A DNA stretch of 64,000 bases, taken from contig NW_023365716.1 of the NCBI RefSeq assembly GCF_000003815.2, positions 160,410 to 224,409 on the forward strand. The letters run 5' to 3'. Each line of letters opens with the position of its first letter. Position 1 is the stretch's first letter. This DNA comes from Branchiostoma floridae. Taxonomy: Eukaryota; Chordata; Leptocardii; Amphioxiformes; Branchiostomatidae. A program made the translations under genes and the position numbers. Of this stretch, positions 11,767 to 23,519 are shown piece after piece. The notes beneath the pieces are model-generated. The model was not told the origin of the DNA and ran no database searches. It was given only the letters and a program-made list of their open reading frames with translations.

Positions 11767-12876
11767 ACACATATATAGATAAATGCACATGATACATACA
11801 CACTCGTATTTCATTGAAAGGGCTCAAAATACCAGGTGCACAATAACGCGTATGACTAGCAAGTTATTGAAAAGGATTCTGGTCAGTGTTTTTTTTTATC
11901 TACTTCTGCTTGATAAAGTAATAATATTGATAGTTATTGTCAAAATTTATGGCTTGGTACAAAAACATGCCTTAACTATGAAATCAACATGGTCATGAAG
12001 ACTTGGTATTCTATGGATATGATTTATCTGAAACTAAAGAATGGTATACTGAACAATAGATTCTTCATGTTTGTTCCTTTGCAACTACTTTGACTTTGGT
12101 ATTGTCTTTGTCATTCGATTCTCTTGCAATTTGCAGCAATTTGCTTATTTTTGCAGCAGCTTTTTAATTTTTCTTTGGGGGGGATTGAATCGATGCAGGC
12201 AGATCTGATATTTACCCACCGCATACAATCAAATAGTACATAAAGCACCCAGTATTTCAGGCAAAAGGGATATCTTATCAGTTATCAGATATCTACACTA
12301 AATCTAGCGTTCCTGATTTTTACTGTGAAATTGAGTTTAAGAAGCTTGTTCCTGCATGTTATAGAATTACATTAGTGACCAGTCAGTTGGAATTGGCTCA
12401 GGCACCGGTACAAGTACAGTACTAGTAATCAGTCACAGAGGTTTATAGGTACAGGTCCAGATGTTTACCTGAACAAGTTCACAAGGGAAACTGTGGCTTT
12501 CATTGAGGGCAGGGACAGGAATAAACAGTGAACATAATGTTATCTAGGCTTCATGTATCATATGCTGAGAGCATGTGCTTAATGAATGTCTGTTTGTACG
12601 GAGAATCAAAACAAAGATGGTCCTGATTTCAATGCTTAGATTCAAATGTTTCGATCTTTTTGCAGTGCTAAGTTTTATCTTTGTGGTAGTAATAACATGC
12701 TTTTGGTAACAGAATAAGAAAAAAAGGTTGTACTTAAGTTAAGTGTAAGTCTATTCATGAGCAGGTAGAGTAATTGGTACATAAATGCATATTGATAACG
12801 AGTATTTTGGACCAGTCTACGTGACTCTACCAACATGATTTTCTGGGTACTGTAACCTAATCTCCAACTTCAAGTT
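11767..12876. other. No gene; decayed MITE end near 11819
   Basis: GGGCTCAAAATACCAGGTGC at about 11820 resembles the left end of the preceding hAT-like element. The rest shows no supported gene or repeat structure. Confidence 0.45.
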
Positions 12877-13739
12877 GACGAGACGAGATCCAGTGTGTTC
12901 GTCTGGCCATTTTTCTTGCTGGCTGAGGTGGATTCTTGCTCTCCCTACCTTTCGAAACGTCTTACCTATGTAGCTTGGCCATAAAATCTCACCAACACTC
13001 CCTGCACCTTGCGTTTACAGCACTGTTTACGATCTATCTCTATGTACTACAAACGCGTCCAAACTGCCGCCATTTTGTTCACTCATTGTGGCTCTCGTTC
13101 CCAGGGTTGTAAAATCTTCTACTGACAAATTATGTACAGCACTCTGTGAACGAGACCTATGCCAGTATTTTTGGACTGATGGGAACCTTGGAAAAAGCAG
13201 GTGGGCATGGTCTCATATTAATCACTTGGTTTATGGGGGAAAGGGAGCCTTCTGATTGGTCCATGGTGCTTGGTAATATGAAAATATACTATCAAAGCCG
13301 GCCAAAAAGGTTAGCTTGCCAAAGTGAGACCATTGGCCCCTACAGTGGGTTTCATACTACATGTATATCATCATATAGCCAGGAGGCGTGGACCAATCAG
13401 GAGGCCTCCAATTTCTCCATAACCCAGGTCATTAATATCCCATATACTACCCGCTTTTTCCAGGGTTCCCATTGGTCCAAAAAATACAGGCGTAGGTCTC
13501 GTTCTCAGTATTGTCCATGATTTGTGTGATTTCACAACTCTTAGAACAAGAGCCACCAAATACTGCGGATGCACAAAATGGTGGCAGTTTGAAGCGTTTG
13601 TACAAAGAGATACATATATAATGGTGGGATTCTATTGCCCGGCCACACAAGTAAGAAGGTTTGGAAGGCAGGGAGAGCAGCAGTCCGGCCCAACCAAAAA
13701 GATAAATGGCCGCCGGATAAACAAAACCTGGCTCTCGTC
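12877..13739. mobile_element. Large foldback (inverted-repeat) element
   Basis: The left arm from about 12877 pairs with the right arm ending at about 13739, centred near 13310-13330. Matching landmarks include GACGAGA at both ends, CTCTCCCT, CTTAC, AACTGCC(G/A)CCATTTTGT, GAACGAGACCTA(T/C)GCC and TGATTGGTCCA. Arms of roughly 430 bp are diverged by substitutions and indels, so the element is old. No transposase frame is present. Confidence 0.75.
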
Positions 13740-14590
13740 TATGGGCTACTAGACCATATTATGTAACAAGCGAATGCATCCTCTGGAGTCGTCACGGCCA
13801 GGTATCGGACAATGTCTTTATGATAATAAACTTAATGACCCGCTTTCCTTCTGTGTATATTGTACTATAATTCATGGCCTATTCCCATAATCAGCTCATG
13901 AACGTCGCTACATCCGAACCTGGACTAAAATTTCTGTAAAGGTACCCACCCCTAGTAGTGAATTTACAAGTGTAGGTTTGAAACCACCTGTAACGTTATG
14001 TGACGGAATATAAAAACAGTGACAGTAGCGACCTGACTTGATCTGTCATAGGGCCTGGCTAGCTGGCTTCTCCTACAAAACTATAATTCTGATAACTGAA
14101 TTGAATTTTTTGCTGCTCTTTCAATTCTTGATATCAGCTGTTTTGATTAGAGGTGGAATCTCACCCATGACTATAATATCTTCAGAGCCATCAACCAATA
14201 CCAATGTTGTGGTGCATCTTTCGTAAAACCAACTCATATAACCCCCTTGGTATAGGTGTTGTGGGAAAATAAAGAAACCATTGATGGTTACCTGTAATTT
14301 TCTACATAGTAAGTGGTATGGTCTATAGACTGACAAGAGCATTTATATTTAAATGAGAGCAGAATTTGCCTACTATATTGCATATGCAAGTGTGATTAGA
14401 CATATAATGTTCACTCAACATAATACATTCACCATCTTGATTAAAGGATGCCCAGTGTTGTCCTCTGTATCATCTTATAGACAGGTACAATATTATTATT
14501 TTTCATTCAACTTTATCAAGCAAAGTCTAAATTTTGATAAAACAGTTACAAACTAGAATGAGTGTTTAAAATGAATTCACCACTTGCACA
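13740..14590. other. No gene; hAT MITE right-end fragment at 13915-13955
   Basis: GGTACCCACCCCTAGTAGTG near 13940 matches the right terminus of the 4048-4479 MITE, with a degenerate CTGGAC...TTTCTGTA in front. Otherwise nothing is supported. Confidence 0.45.
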
Positions 14591-15057
14591 CCATAATTCA
14601 CTACGCCAGGGTTCCAGATAAGGATGTTACCACCGTTGCTCAGGGTGCGAAGCCAGGGTGGAAACAGCTATAAAACCTTCAGTACGTGGGCGGCAACGCA
14701 TATATTAATGAGTTGTCTGGCAAATATAGTTACAGTGCACAGGATATGGTTTAATCAATTGCTGACAACAAAGAACAAAGGCTGCAGATGAAGCGCAAGT
14801 CGTGACCCGTGAGGTCATCGGGCGAAACCAACTAACAGCAACAGTGGAGACGTGTAGCCGCATGCTGGTAAAATTTATACCTCTGACAACAAAGCTTTCA
14901 GCACTAATAATAGAAATACTAGATTTGCCGGACAACTGATTACTTAATATACTTCGTCGCCCTCGTACTTAAGGTTTTAGCTGATTCCACCCTGGTTTCG
15001 CACCCTGAGCAACGTTGGTAACATCCATATCTGGAACCCTGGCGTAGTGAATTATGG
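14591..15057. mobile_element. Foldback element with ~75-bp inverted ends (CAGGG...CCCTG)
   Basis: The left end (CCATAATTCACTACGCCAGG, then GTTCCAGATAAGGATG) is mirrored at the right end (ending GAATTATGG at 15057). The arms also share GTTGCTCAGGGTGCGAA and CCAGGGTGG. Pairing continues weakly outside (TTCACC...GCAC at 14570-14590 and 15058-15080). No transposase frame is present. The CAGGG core suggests hAT ancestry, but the inverted repeat extends beyond CAGGG, so the true termini are uncertain. Confidence 0.75.
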
Positions 15058-16629
15058 GAAGGGTGCAGGTGAATGGCCCTTCCTGCAAAATCTTCAAAAT
15101 CACTGTTCAACGTAGCTTAAGCCAGTCAACTCTAACTCTACTAGTAACGTTAGTTTTTGTTTGAATTCGTGAAGTGCAAATCGTTGCTTTATTTCAAACA
15201 TTTTTTAAACATTTATTGTGCATTATTTACAAAAATTCTATTTTCACGAACACCATTTTACCAAAACGCCACCGATTTGAGCATCTGGTTGTGTCGCTGT
15301 TCGCAGCCTCAGTTTTACCAGCTGTGATACTTAGGCAGCAGTAAAAGTAGTAGACACAAGTTAGGTATGACGGCATAGTGACCACAAACCTGTACTCTGT
15401 GGCTTACAATATTTTGCCCGCACAACATTTAGCCATGCCATGGCATGAAGTTCATCCTTGGTCCTACCGTATCGGTCCTGCCTCGGGTTTTCAAACTATA
15501 ATTATTCCATACGTCATTGATGATTATCAAATTGAAAAACAAAGCCTCATGATTAACGTCATAAGACCTGCCTGTTGAACTGGTTTCCGTGGATCAAATA
15601 TGCTTGAAAGTTGGAACAGAGTTTCCTGGTCCTGGACCCTCCGAACAAGCCGCCATGTTGACTGTTGAGTGACCTCCAGCTATCCTTAGGGTCACGAATC
15701 GAGCGCCTGGTTACCTAAATATCATCAGCTTACGCCAAGTTACGGTGCGACCATTTCCGATCTGTGTCGCTGATTGTCATACCGCACGGTACCACGGTGC
15801 TACCGTACACCGATCCCTCTCGCTGATTTTCAACCCCCAATCTACCAGATATCTCGGTGATTCTGTATGAATGGGGTGATAAACCAGAATGATGGAGACT
15901 CAGATAGAAAGTTATCATGGCAATGACCCCTCGTGCCGTTTTTTGTTGTAGTAAATCCTGTGTGTCATGCACTAACGATAATGACACACAAAGTTGTATG
16001 AAAAAAAACACATCAAAATCATATTTAAATACATACAGAAATAACTACACTTAACAACCAAGTATAGAGGACTGTGCCCGTTTTAGACCAAATTAACGAA
16101 CAGAAACACTGCAATACCATTATATTGTTATTCGTTAAGGTTTAGGCTGCTCGGGAAATTCCTTACCCATTTAGACCAGAATGGTTTCGATTCATTCATT
16201 CATTCATTTATTTCTAATCATTATTATTATGAATTACATAGCCTTTGTTTTAAGCTTTGCCATTTGTATTGCAATTGGTTAGTTTTTGCATGTGGAGATT
16301 AACAAGTTATAACTCTGTCTAACTGATTATCATCAAATTGTAGATTTTTCTAAAATGATATTTCCCTCCCGCTCACGCTCCAGATTCGAGTCTGAATAAA
16401 TCTCCCATTCATAGATGGCACGTAATGAACCACTATCAGACACGCGGCCAAACCATAACTCACTGCTAGAGCTGCCTGTTATAATTCGTACTTTAGACAT
16501 GAACGGTTTGGAGATGTAGATATCACTGATTTGTACGGTCGCATGAAAAGGTTGGAGACTTGAAAGAGTTTGATAAAGCGAGGGCCGCCATTGCTTGGAA
16601 GGTAAAACATTCGTCACCAAGCATGTTCT
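15058..16629. other. No gene recognised
   Basis: Two - strand frames (15730-16011 and 16333-16620) are open for about 95 codons but show no recognisable domain. A short (CATT)n run at 16193-16212 resembles retroelement tails. Confidence 0.4.
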
Positions 16630-16855
16630 GGCTTAGCCTCCATAGCAGGCTCTTTGGGGCCTCCTTTTGGGCTCATAATACACCTTTTCTGGCCATTTGT
16701 CCTAGGTCGCTGATTGCCGGTCGTCGCTGATTACTGGCCCCGTATGGATCAGCGAAGGCCGACAATCAGCGACCCTGTACAAAAAGAAATGGCCGGCAAA
16801 GGTGTCTTATGAGCCAAATAAAGGCCCCAGAGAGCCTGCTATGGAAGCTAGTGAT
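16630..16855. mobile_element. Foldback element, ~100-bp arms
   Basis: CCATAGCAGGCTCTTTGGGG at 16640 is mirrored by GGCCCCAGAGAGCCTGCTATGG ending at 16844. Further in, GGTCGCTGATTGCCGG pairs with the CCGACAATCAGCGACC region. The right arm is also the start of a ~295-bp tandem duplication. Confidence 0.7.
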
Positions 16856-17345
16856 GGCTCGTGAGCCAAAAATCCTCCTTCATACGTACAAACCGACATT
16901 TCAGTATATATGTAAAACACAGCCTCAGCCGTAATACTTCAATGTTGTTTCAATTTTGTCTGGACTGTCGCAATGCAATAGCCTGGAGGGCAGTTATCAT
17001 GTGCTATCGTGGGCGAGGATAAATAAAACGGGAAGGGCAAAAAACACGTAAACGCAGGGCCGGCAATCTGCAACCCACAAGAAATGACCAGCAACAGTGT
17101 ATTATGAGCCAAAAAAGACCCCAAAGAGCCTGCTATGGAGACTAGTGCTGGCTCGTGTGAGCCACAAATCCTAGTTTATAAGTACAAGCCGACATTTCAG
17201 TATATATGTAAAACCTAGTCGTTGCTGTAATGCTTCAATGTTGTTTCAATTTTTCTTGGACTCTCGCAATGAAATGGCCTGGAGGAAAGCAGTCATGTGG
17301 GACGTAAATGAATAAAACTGTCAGAGCAAAAAGCACGTAAAGATG
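16785..17345. repeat. Tandem duplication, ~295-bp period
   Basis: AGAAATGGCCGGCAA at 16785 and AGAAATGACCAGCAA at 17080 start two copies. Both share GCCTGCTATGGA, CCGACATTTCAGTATATATG, TGCTTCAATGTTGTTTCAAT (one mismatch) and GCACGTAAA-like ends. Copies differ by many substitutions. Confidence 0.75.
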
Positions 17346-17417
17346 ACCATGGAACATAACTGACAAAAAAGGCCATTAGCTTTTCTGAAGTATTTGTACC
17401 TCGTCAATCAGCGTACA

Positions 17418-17525
17418 GTGTAATATAACCAGCTGCTGCCGCGCCGAGTGCCTGCAAAGCTGGTGTGTTACGCCGAAGGTCAGTTATACCGGCTATATAG
17501 ATATGCATACAGATACAGAGTCTGT
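17418..17525 (-). repeat. Single-copy relative of the 56-bp minisatellite element
   Basis: Read on the - strand it contains CTGTATCTGTATG, TATATAGCCGGTATAAC, TTCGGCGTAACACACCAGC and then GGCGCGGCAGCAGCTGGTTA. This matches the right edge of the minisatellite at 38467-38575. It shows the pre-expansion form, with one unit plus the unique flank. Confidence 0.7.
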
Positions 17526-17689
17526 AAGGAAGAATTTCTTTTTTTACTCTGAGCCGCTGTAGCGGGTACGGAGTTTGATTGATTGGCTACTGTGCAGTGT
17601 AGTTTTCGAACCGAAGAATTAATATCCATTTACTTTTAGTTTTTGTACAGTTCGTAATGCTTGATATACACGTCTCAAGTCCAATATGT

Positions 17690-17960
17690 TTATAGCCATT
17701 GACGCCAGATGGACGCCTGCTCAAAGATAAGTGTGGCTCTACTAAAACACTTTATATCCCGCCCGAGAGGGCGTCTTTATCAGAAGCTAGGTACCCATTT
17801 TCACCTGAGTCAAGTCATTCGTGTTAAGTGCCTTTCCCTAGGGTAAATCATGATCCCAGGCCAAACACTTCACCCATTACGCCCAACAATGCCCCGGGGA
17901 TAATACGTGCCGAACCGCAGGTTGAGATTCTGAGAGAATCCATTGCAGCGTTTCTTTTGA
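17690..17960 (-). mobile_element. SINE-like repeat, antisense
   Basis: Contains GGTACCCATTTTCACCTGAG, then GTGTTAAGTGCCTTTCCCTA and GAACCGCAGGTTGAGATTCT. The order (tail-side module, GTGCCTT...CC module, B-box-like GAACC complement) matches a SINE read backwards. A related + strand module lies at 1975-2340. No clean ends were found. Confidence 0.4.
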
Positions 17961-18487
17961 AAAGGCACTCTTATTGACATACGTAACGCAAAGCCATCCT
18001 CTATGCTATGGCATATGGTCGCACTATTTTGATTTGTTGGATCTTATATTTGAAAATAAGATAAAATGCTAAACACGACTATTAACATGTAAACAGAAAA
18101 CTTATAATTTCGAAATAGTTTCAGGCTTAAATCTCTTTCCAACCCTCTATATTTATAATAACAGTCTCTTGGCTGACTAAAATAGAATTTGAAATCGGCC
18201 GATATTAGAGGAAATACTTGATCAAAGAAGGCAGATTATATCTGTAGATCTCCCATCATTACAAATGGAAACTTTTGTGGCCGGGTTAGACCCCCAATTC
18301 GTAGCCCCGGGTTGGGTAGCTTTCGGGAAAAAAGTACCATAAAAGGCAACAAAACCCCCAGAAGGTAAACCATTTTAGTTTATGAGAATAGGTTGTGGGT
18401 ATTCCTTGGCAAAGACTTTTATTTTCCGTTTCCACAAACATTCCGCCCAGGCCCCGGATTATAAATGGAACCTACGCCTTACTCATC
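17961..18487. other. No gene recognised
   Basis: No supported frame, RNA or repeat boundary. Confidence 0.4.
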
Positions 18488-18990
18488 CGGCAAATTATTC
18501 AACCAAAAGTCCCTGGAACCAATAAAACACATTGCTGCGGCCCCATATGGGTGCAGCTAAGCATACGGACGCAGCGCGGTGTGTCAAACCGAGACTCTCT
18601 GGGTCTTTTTCGTCTTTTTGGGGGGTTACTACTTTGTGGTCGGCTTGCTCCTCCGGCAAATTATTCAACCAAAAGTTCCAACAACCAATAAGATACATTG
18701 CTGCGGTCCCATATCATCTGTTAAGCCATGGGTGCAGCTAAGCATACGGACGCGGTGCGGTGTGTCGAAACGAGACTCTCTGGGTCTTTTTTTTTGGGGG
18801 GGGGGGGCTACTACTTTGTGGTCGGCTTGCTCCTCCGGCGAATTGTTTAACTAAAACTTGCTGCAAACAAGAAAATATTTAACGCCGCCCCATATTATCT
18901 GTTAAGCCATGGGTGCAGCTAAGCATACGGACGCGGTGCAGTGTGTCGAACCGAGATGCTGTATCGCTTTTCCAGAGGCCATGGCAATGA
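18488..18990. repeat. Tandem array, ~165-183-bp unit
   Basis: CGGC(A/G)AATT(A/G)TT at 18488, 18654 and 18836, and GGGTGCAGCTAAGCATACGG at about 18551, 18729 and 18910, mark three units. Each also holds CGAGA(C/T)(T/G)CT and TACTTTGTGGTCGGCTTGCT where complete. A G-run (18796-18807) varies between copies. The GCATTGGCAATGACGT-type end at about 18980 recurs at 22360 and 23660, marking a dispersed repeat family. Confidence 0.75.
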
Positions 18991-19165
18991 CGTCAGTAAC
19001 GTGGGGCTGCAATGGATAAGCCGACCTCTGGTAGCCTCCATTGCAGGCTTTCTGAGCATTTCTTCGTCTGTTTTTGTTGCTCAAAATAAACTTTTTGTTG
19101 GCAATTTCGGTTTGTACCGTATCGCTAGGGGCTCAGTCGGTACAAGCGACCTTGTACAATAAGAA

Positions 19166-20095
19166 ATGGCAGCAAAACTGTACTATGTGCTATGCAGCTT
19201 TATGTCTAACCGCAGACAGCGTGTCCGGTATCAAGATTCCATGTCCGACTGGGAAACCCTAACGTCCGGAGTGGACCAGGGGACCTTACTTGGGCCACTG
19301 GTATTCCTAGCCATGATCAACGACGCCACGCCCACTACCAATAACCCTCACTGGAAGTACGTGGATGATTTAAACCTTGGAGAAGTTAGGACAGGGACAA
19401 ATCCATCAAATCTTCAGACCGACCTTGACTCTCTTGACAATTGGTCTGAACAGAACTCTATGTTGCTTAACCCCAAAAAATGTAAAGGAATGCACTTTTG
19501 TTTTACGCGTATTCCCCCGGCGATGCCTCCTCTAACCCTCGGTGGACAGACACTTGGCATCGTCACACAAGCCAAACTACTCGGTTTGCACATCCGGTCA
19601 GACTTACGGTGGTCCGATCAAGTTGATGTCATGGTGTCAAAAGGCAGCAGACGGCTGTATCTCATCAGTAGGCTTCGTCGAGCGGGTCTCACTTGCGCTG
19701 ACCTCATCACCGTGTATTGTGGATACATAAGACCTACATTGGAATATGCTGCTCCGTGCTGGAACGCAGGGCTCACAAAAAGTCAATCTAACAGTCTAGA
19801 AAGAATCCAGAAACGGGCTTGCAGAATCATGTTGGGGAGTCAGTACTTGTCGTACTCTGAAGCCCTTATCACACTTGGCATCCAACGCCTGTCAGAACGC
19901 AGATTGTCTCTGTGCCAGGACTTTGCCCTTGCAGTATCCAAATCTGCAAGGTATGCCCCCTGGCTGCCCCCAGCACGCAACCAGCCATACAGCATGCAGC
20001 TCAGGCGCACTCGGCCCTACAAACTGCCAACTGGTACTAAGCGGTACCTCACTAGCCCAGTCCCTTCAATTTTGAACATTATGAACGTACTATAA
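19166..20095 (+). pseudogene. 5'-truncated CR1-like non-LTR retrotransposon reverse transcriptase
   Basis: This frame encodes the C-terminal part of a non-LTR reverse transcriptase, the enzyme that copies element RNA into DNA at the target. In order: FMSNRRQRVR, SGVDQGTLLGPLVF (nucleotide-binding palm motif), the catalytic YVDD box (residues ~65-68), LLGLHIRSDLRW (thumb) and IRPTLEYAAPCWN...LERIQKRACRIMLG, the C-terminal module typical of CR1/Jockey-type elements. 309 codons are open to TAA, so the remnant is fairly young. The endonuclease and the first reverse transcriptase blocks are missing: the copy starts near residue FMSNR, the usual 5' truncation. The stated start is the first open codon, not a biological start. 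CR1 versus L2 or Jockey cannot be decided by eye. Confidence 0.85.
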
Positions 20096-20440
20096 GTAAC
20101 ACTGAAGTTGAACTGTGCTTCAGATTTTCTCTGTACCCTTGTCGATTGTCAGCAGTGAATAACTGACAGTGTTTGTACAATATTATATTCCGATATAAAT
20201 AGGTTAAACGATTTTTAAAAGTGACATAGTTTGTATATGATAAATATGTATCTAGCAGTAACTCGTGTACATGTACTTGTCGAAAATCGCACTCGTAATT
20301 TTAGTTATAAATTGTGTTTGCATCTAAGCCACTATTGTGATTGAAAAGCTGCACAATTCAGCCTCCTCCGGCGGCTGCAAGGTTGCTTTTATTTCGTGTC
20401 ATTTATATTTCTGTGAAACGAATAAACCAGTCTACTACTA
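20096..20440 (+). mobile_element. 3' UTR of the CR1-like element
   Basis: DNA after the stop contains TTCAGCCTCCTCCGGCGGCT, GCAAGG and finally GAATAAACCAG near 20420-20435. A GC-rich hairpin followed by AATAAA is a common non-LTR tail layout. The exact end is inferred. Confidence 0.5.
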
Positions 20441-20510
20441 TGAGCCAAAAAAGGCCCAGAGCTAGACCTTTGATGTGTTACTGTATTAGAGACAAGCTGA
20501 CGCGTCGGGA

Positions 20511-20885
20511 ATGGAGCGATGGTTTTCCTGACCAAAGTACGCTTTTAGCAGCCTTGAACTGGTATGGTTCCTAAAGGGCAGAGCTTGTGGAACACAGGCT
20601 AGGGCTGCGAGCTGGCAGTTTGGATTTAAAAGGTGGACCTTAGACAAGCATCTTGAAAGCAACGTAAAGTAGTACGAGGGTTTTGGACATGGACCGATGG
20701 TTTGGCTGACCGAAGCAGGCTTTCGGCATCCCTTTTACTGGTCAGGAGGCCGCTGACAGCGAGAGATTGTTTAATACAAGCTGGGACTATGTATGGTCTG
20801 GTGATTTGGATTTAAGGGGAAAAGCTTTCACCGCGCGGCAGTGGGACCTAGATAAGCATTGTAAATGGACGTAAAGAAGTACTGG
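20511..20885. repeat. Diverged tandem pair, ~180-bp period
   Basis: ATGGAGCGATGGTTTTCCTG (20511) parallels ATGGACCGATGGTTTGGCTG (about 20689). TTTGGATTTAA, GACCTAGATAAGCAT or CTTAGACAAGCAT, and ACGTAAAG(T/A)AGTAC recur in the same order. No coding signal. Confidence 0.7.
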
Positions 20886-23194
20886 GATAAGGCGGAGTGT
20901 TTTCGAATTTCTTATCAGCAAACACAACAAAACTTTATTATCATTCAACAACAACGGTTGATATTTAAGTAGAAATATATTCAAATAGCTGTCACCCTAT
21001 CAGATTCATCTATAATGTGTGTTAAGTGTTTAATTTTCACATTTGTTAAAAATACACTACTGCTTTGCTTTTTTTTTTTGCAATCAGCCTTTAGGAATGG
21101 TCTCTATCTCTATGGAATAAATCTATTCATTACATCATGATACGAAAAGCACTAATACGAATAAACACATTTTTACACAAAACGTTTAGATTGTATACTG
21201 CAAAGTTTCCACACTTCTTTACGATGCCTGTAAACAATTAGAATATCAGGTTACTAGACAAGTATAGTAGATGTTTACTGAGAAAGTCACGGAACGAGAC
21301 TTGCTACAGATTAACTAGTCTGTGTAACACAAACTCTGCTGTCCAGGGCTGTAACTGGCCCCTCCCCGACTGCTATAAGCGAGATTTAATCAGGCTACAG
21401 ATTAACAGATCTGCTCAGAGTTGCTAATGTACGGTAGTGGATGCTCCCTGAATTATCTGGCCGTTTCGCAAATCATATCCAGCCGCTTGAGTAATTGCTA
21501 TCTGGCGTATCTTATTACCTGGATGTCTAACCTTTATCGAAGGATCAAGGATGAGCTTTCCATGTGACGCAGACAGCACCGTGATGAGGCTGAGGGCTAG
21601 GAAAAACAATTGTTAAACTAGAAAGGTAATATTTGCAAGCAAATACAGAATGTTACCTTCACATGTTGTAGTCTAACACTGGCAACTGTTTTGGTCATTC
21701 TTATTTGAACTCATTTCTAAATGTAGTGACCCGAGCCCCTCTAGATCTGACATTTGCTACATTATGTAACCGAACACCACATGGTGCCTGCTACTTTACC
21801 GGTTACCATGGTGACAGCCGTCTGGTCCAGGTCGTTGACCTTATTTGTGCGGAAAAGAAGAAGAAACAAAGCAAAAACAATATGATCCCTTCTGTGAAGG
21901 TAACATAAAAACCTGCCGACCCAAGACTTTTGGGGTGGGGGGCGGCAGTAGTCACATAGCTTCCAGTTATAATTTGTAGTAAGCCTGCTTCATATTGAAG
22001 TTGTCAAATCTAATGAAGGATAAATTTATGTATTATGCGCAAAATTTAATGTTTGACATTGAAAGACAAGTATCCATATGCAGTTAACATACTTTGTTCA
22101 ACTGTATTGTAGTATGTATCACTACACCTTTGTCCAGCCTAGAAAAATTACAAAATGTCAAGAAAAAAAAGATAATACAGGACTGAAACAAGAAACAGCA
22201 TTTTTTGCTAGGCCTGAGGCCATTTGAACCAGACTACTGTGTATACATGAGGATGAAATATATGAAAGAGTCTGGAATGGATGCTGCTCTTAGCGCGTGC
22301 GGCGCGGGGCGGGGACTTTCTGGCGTATCGCTTTCAAGATTGCCGACTGCATTGGCAATGACGTTGGTGTTGCTAAATGCGCTTGGACGTGGCCGCTGTT
22401 TCTGATCAGAAATGTATATCCTTAACCTAGAATCTAAGACTTGAAAAAATGGGATAGATTAGGGTTCTATAAAGTTTTAATTCATTACTAAGATAATACT
22501 AAGGTAATTTTTACTGTTCTGTCTTCGAGTTAAAAATGAGATTTCATCCAATTAATTATCCAGTGAGAGAAAAATAAACTGGTGAAATGATGTTGCTTAG
22601 ACCACAACAGTCAATTTCTTTGATGTTTTCATATTTCAGGTAAACATACAGCAAGTTGACGTCATAACAGCAGAGGGCGAAAAAGAAAACATAAACTTTA
22701 CTGTCTGTATTCACTCCATAATGCAAAAAGACGTATTTTTATTTTTTTTATTTCTTGTCTTTCCAGCTGATTATTTCGTTAAACTATTACCGGGAAAGCC
22801 ATTGCTATTGCCTTCATTGGTAGTGATTTTCTTGTGTACCTCTAAAGACGCACAATGACTTACGTAACGACGCACACACGGTGAAAATCCTGGATACGTA
22901 CATGTGTTTCTAAATTTGTCACCAGAATAAAATGCCAACCTGGCAAACTGCTAGCCATCGCGTTTTCAACTCAGGAGGCGAGGACTTCGCAGCACATCGA
23001 CAGCATTTTGCATTGACGTAAGCACTGTGACGAGCATTTGGACAAGACAGATGCTTACATGTGGATATTGAATAAGGCAAAGAACTCACAATGGCGCGCA
23101 TATCTCGCAACTTCGTGGCGTAAATGCCGGCTGCAGTGACGTCCGCTACGCGTGATATATTGGACCATGTCGTCCTCTTCGTGATCTCGTTATG
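20886..23194. other. No gene; dispersed-repeat copy at 22280-22400
   Basis: A GC-rich block at 22285-22390 (GCGCGTGCGGCGCGGGGCGG, then GCATTGGCAATGACGT) resembles pieces at 18930-18990 and 23560-23850. A - strand frame (21424-21609) with a hydrophobic start lacks an ATG. Nothing is supported as a gene. Confidence 0.4.
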
Positions 23195-23519
23195 CAGGGC
23201 TCGAAATACCACCTGCATATGCATGCAGGCTTGTGCGGGTAAAATCGGGGCTGTGCTAGTATTTCTGGTATCTACCCACCTAACCTGCACTGGTACATGT
23301 ACTGGGTTTTATATATAAATGTCCTGTCATGTAGGTGTATGTGGATTGTTATTAGCTGCATTGACTGTTACCACCTATAAAGTATATAAGAAAAACAAAA
23401 CAATTTTAGCATGATCCATACTTCATAAATTCAGACTGGTGCAGGCAAAATTTGTCAGGTAATTTTCAGTGTTAACCTGGACCAGTGCAGGTATACAGAA
23501 AGAAGTATTTCGAGCCCTG
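23195..23519. mobile_element. Second CAGGGCTCGAAATAC hAT-like element
   Basis: A 15-bp terminal inverted repeat CAGGGCTCGAAATAC (23195) and GTATTTCGAGCCCTG (ends 23519) defines 325 bp, sharing ends with 11397-11766. The interior has CCTGCA and TGCAGG words. The 8-bp flanks do not match, but about 37 bp on the left (23158-23194) resembles about 36 bp on the right (23520-23555), both starting TTGGACCATGTCG. Confidence 0.7.

Noticed and set aside
21424-21609. - strand frame with a signal-peptide-like start (FFLALSLITVLSASHG)
   Set aside because: It opens with TTG, not ATG, contains part of a repeated 24-mer, and has no supporting exon structure.
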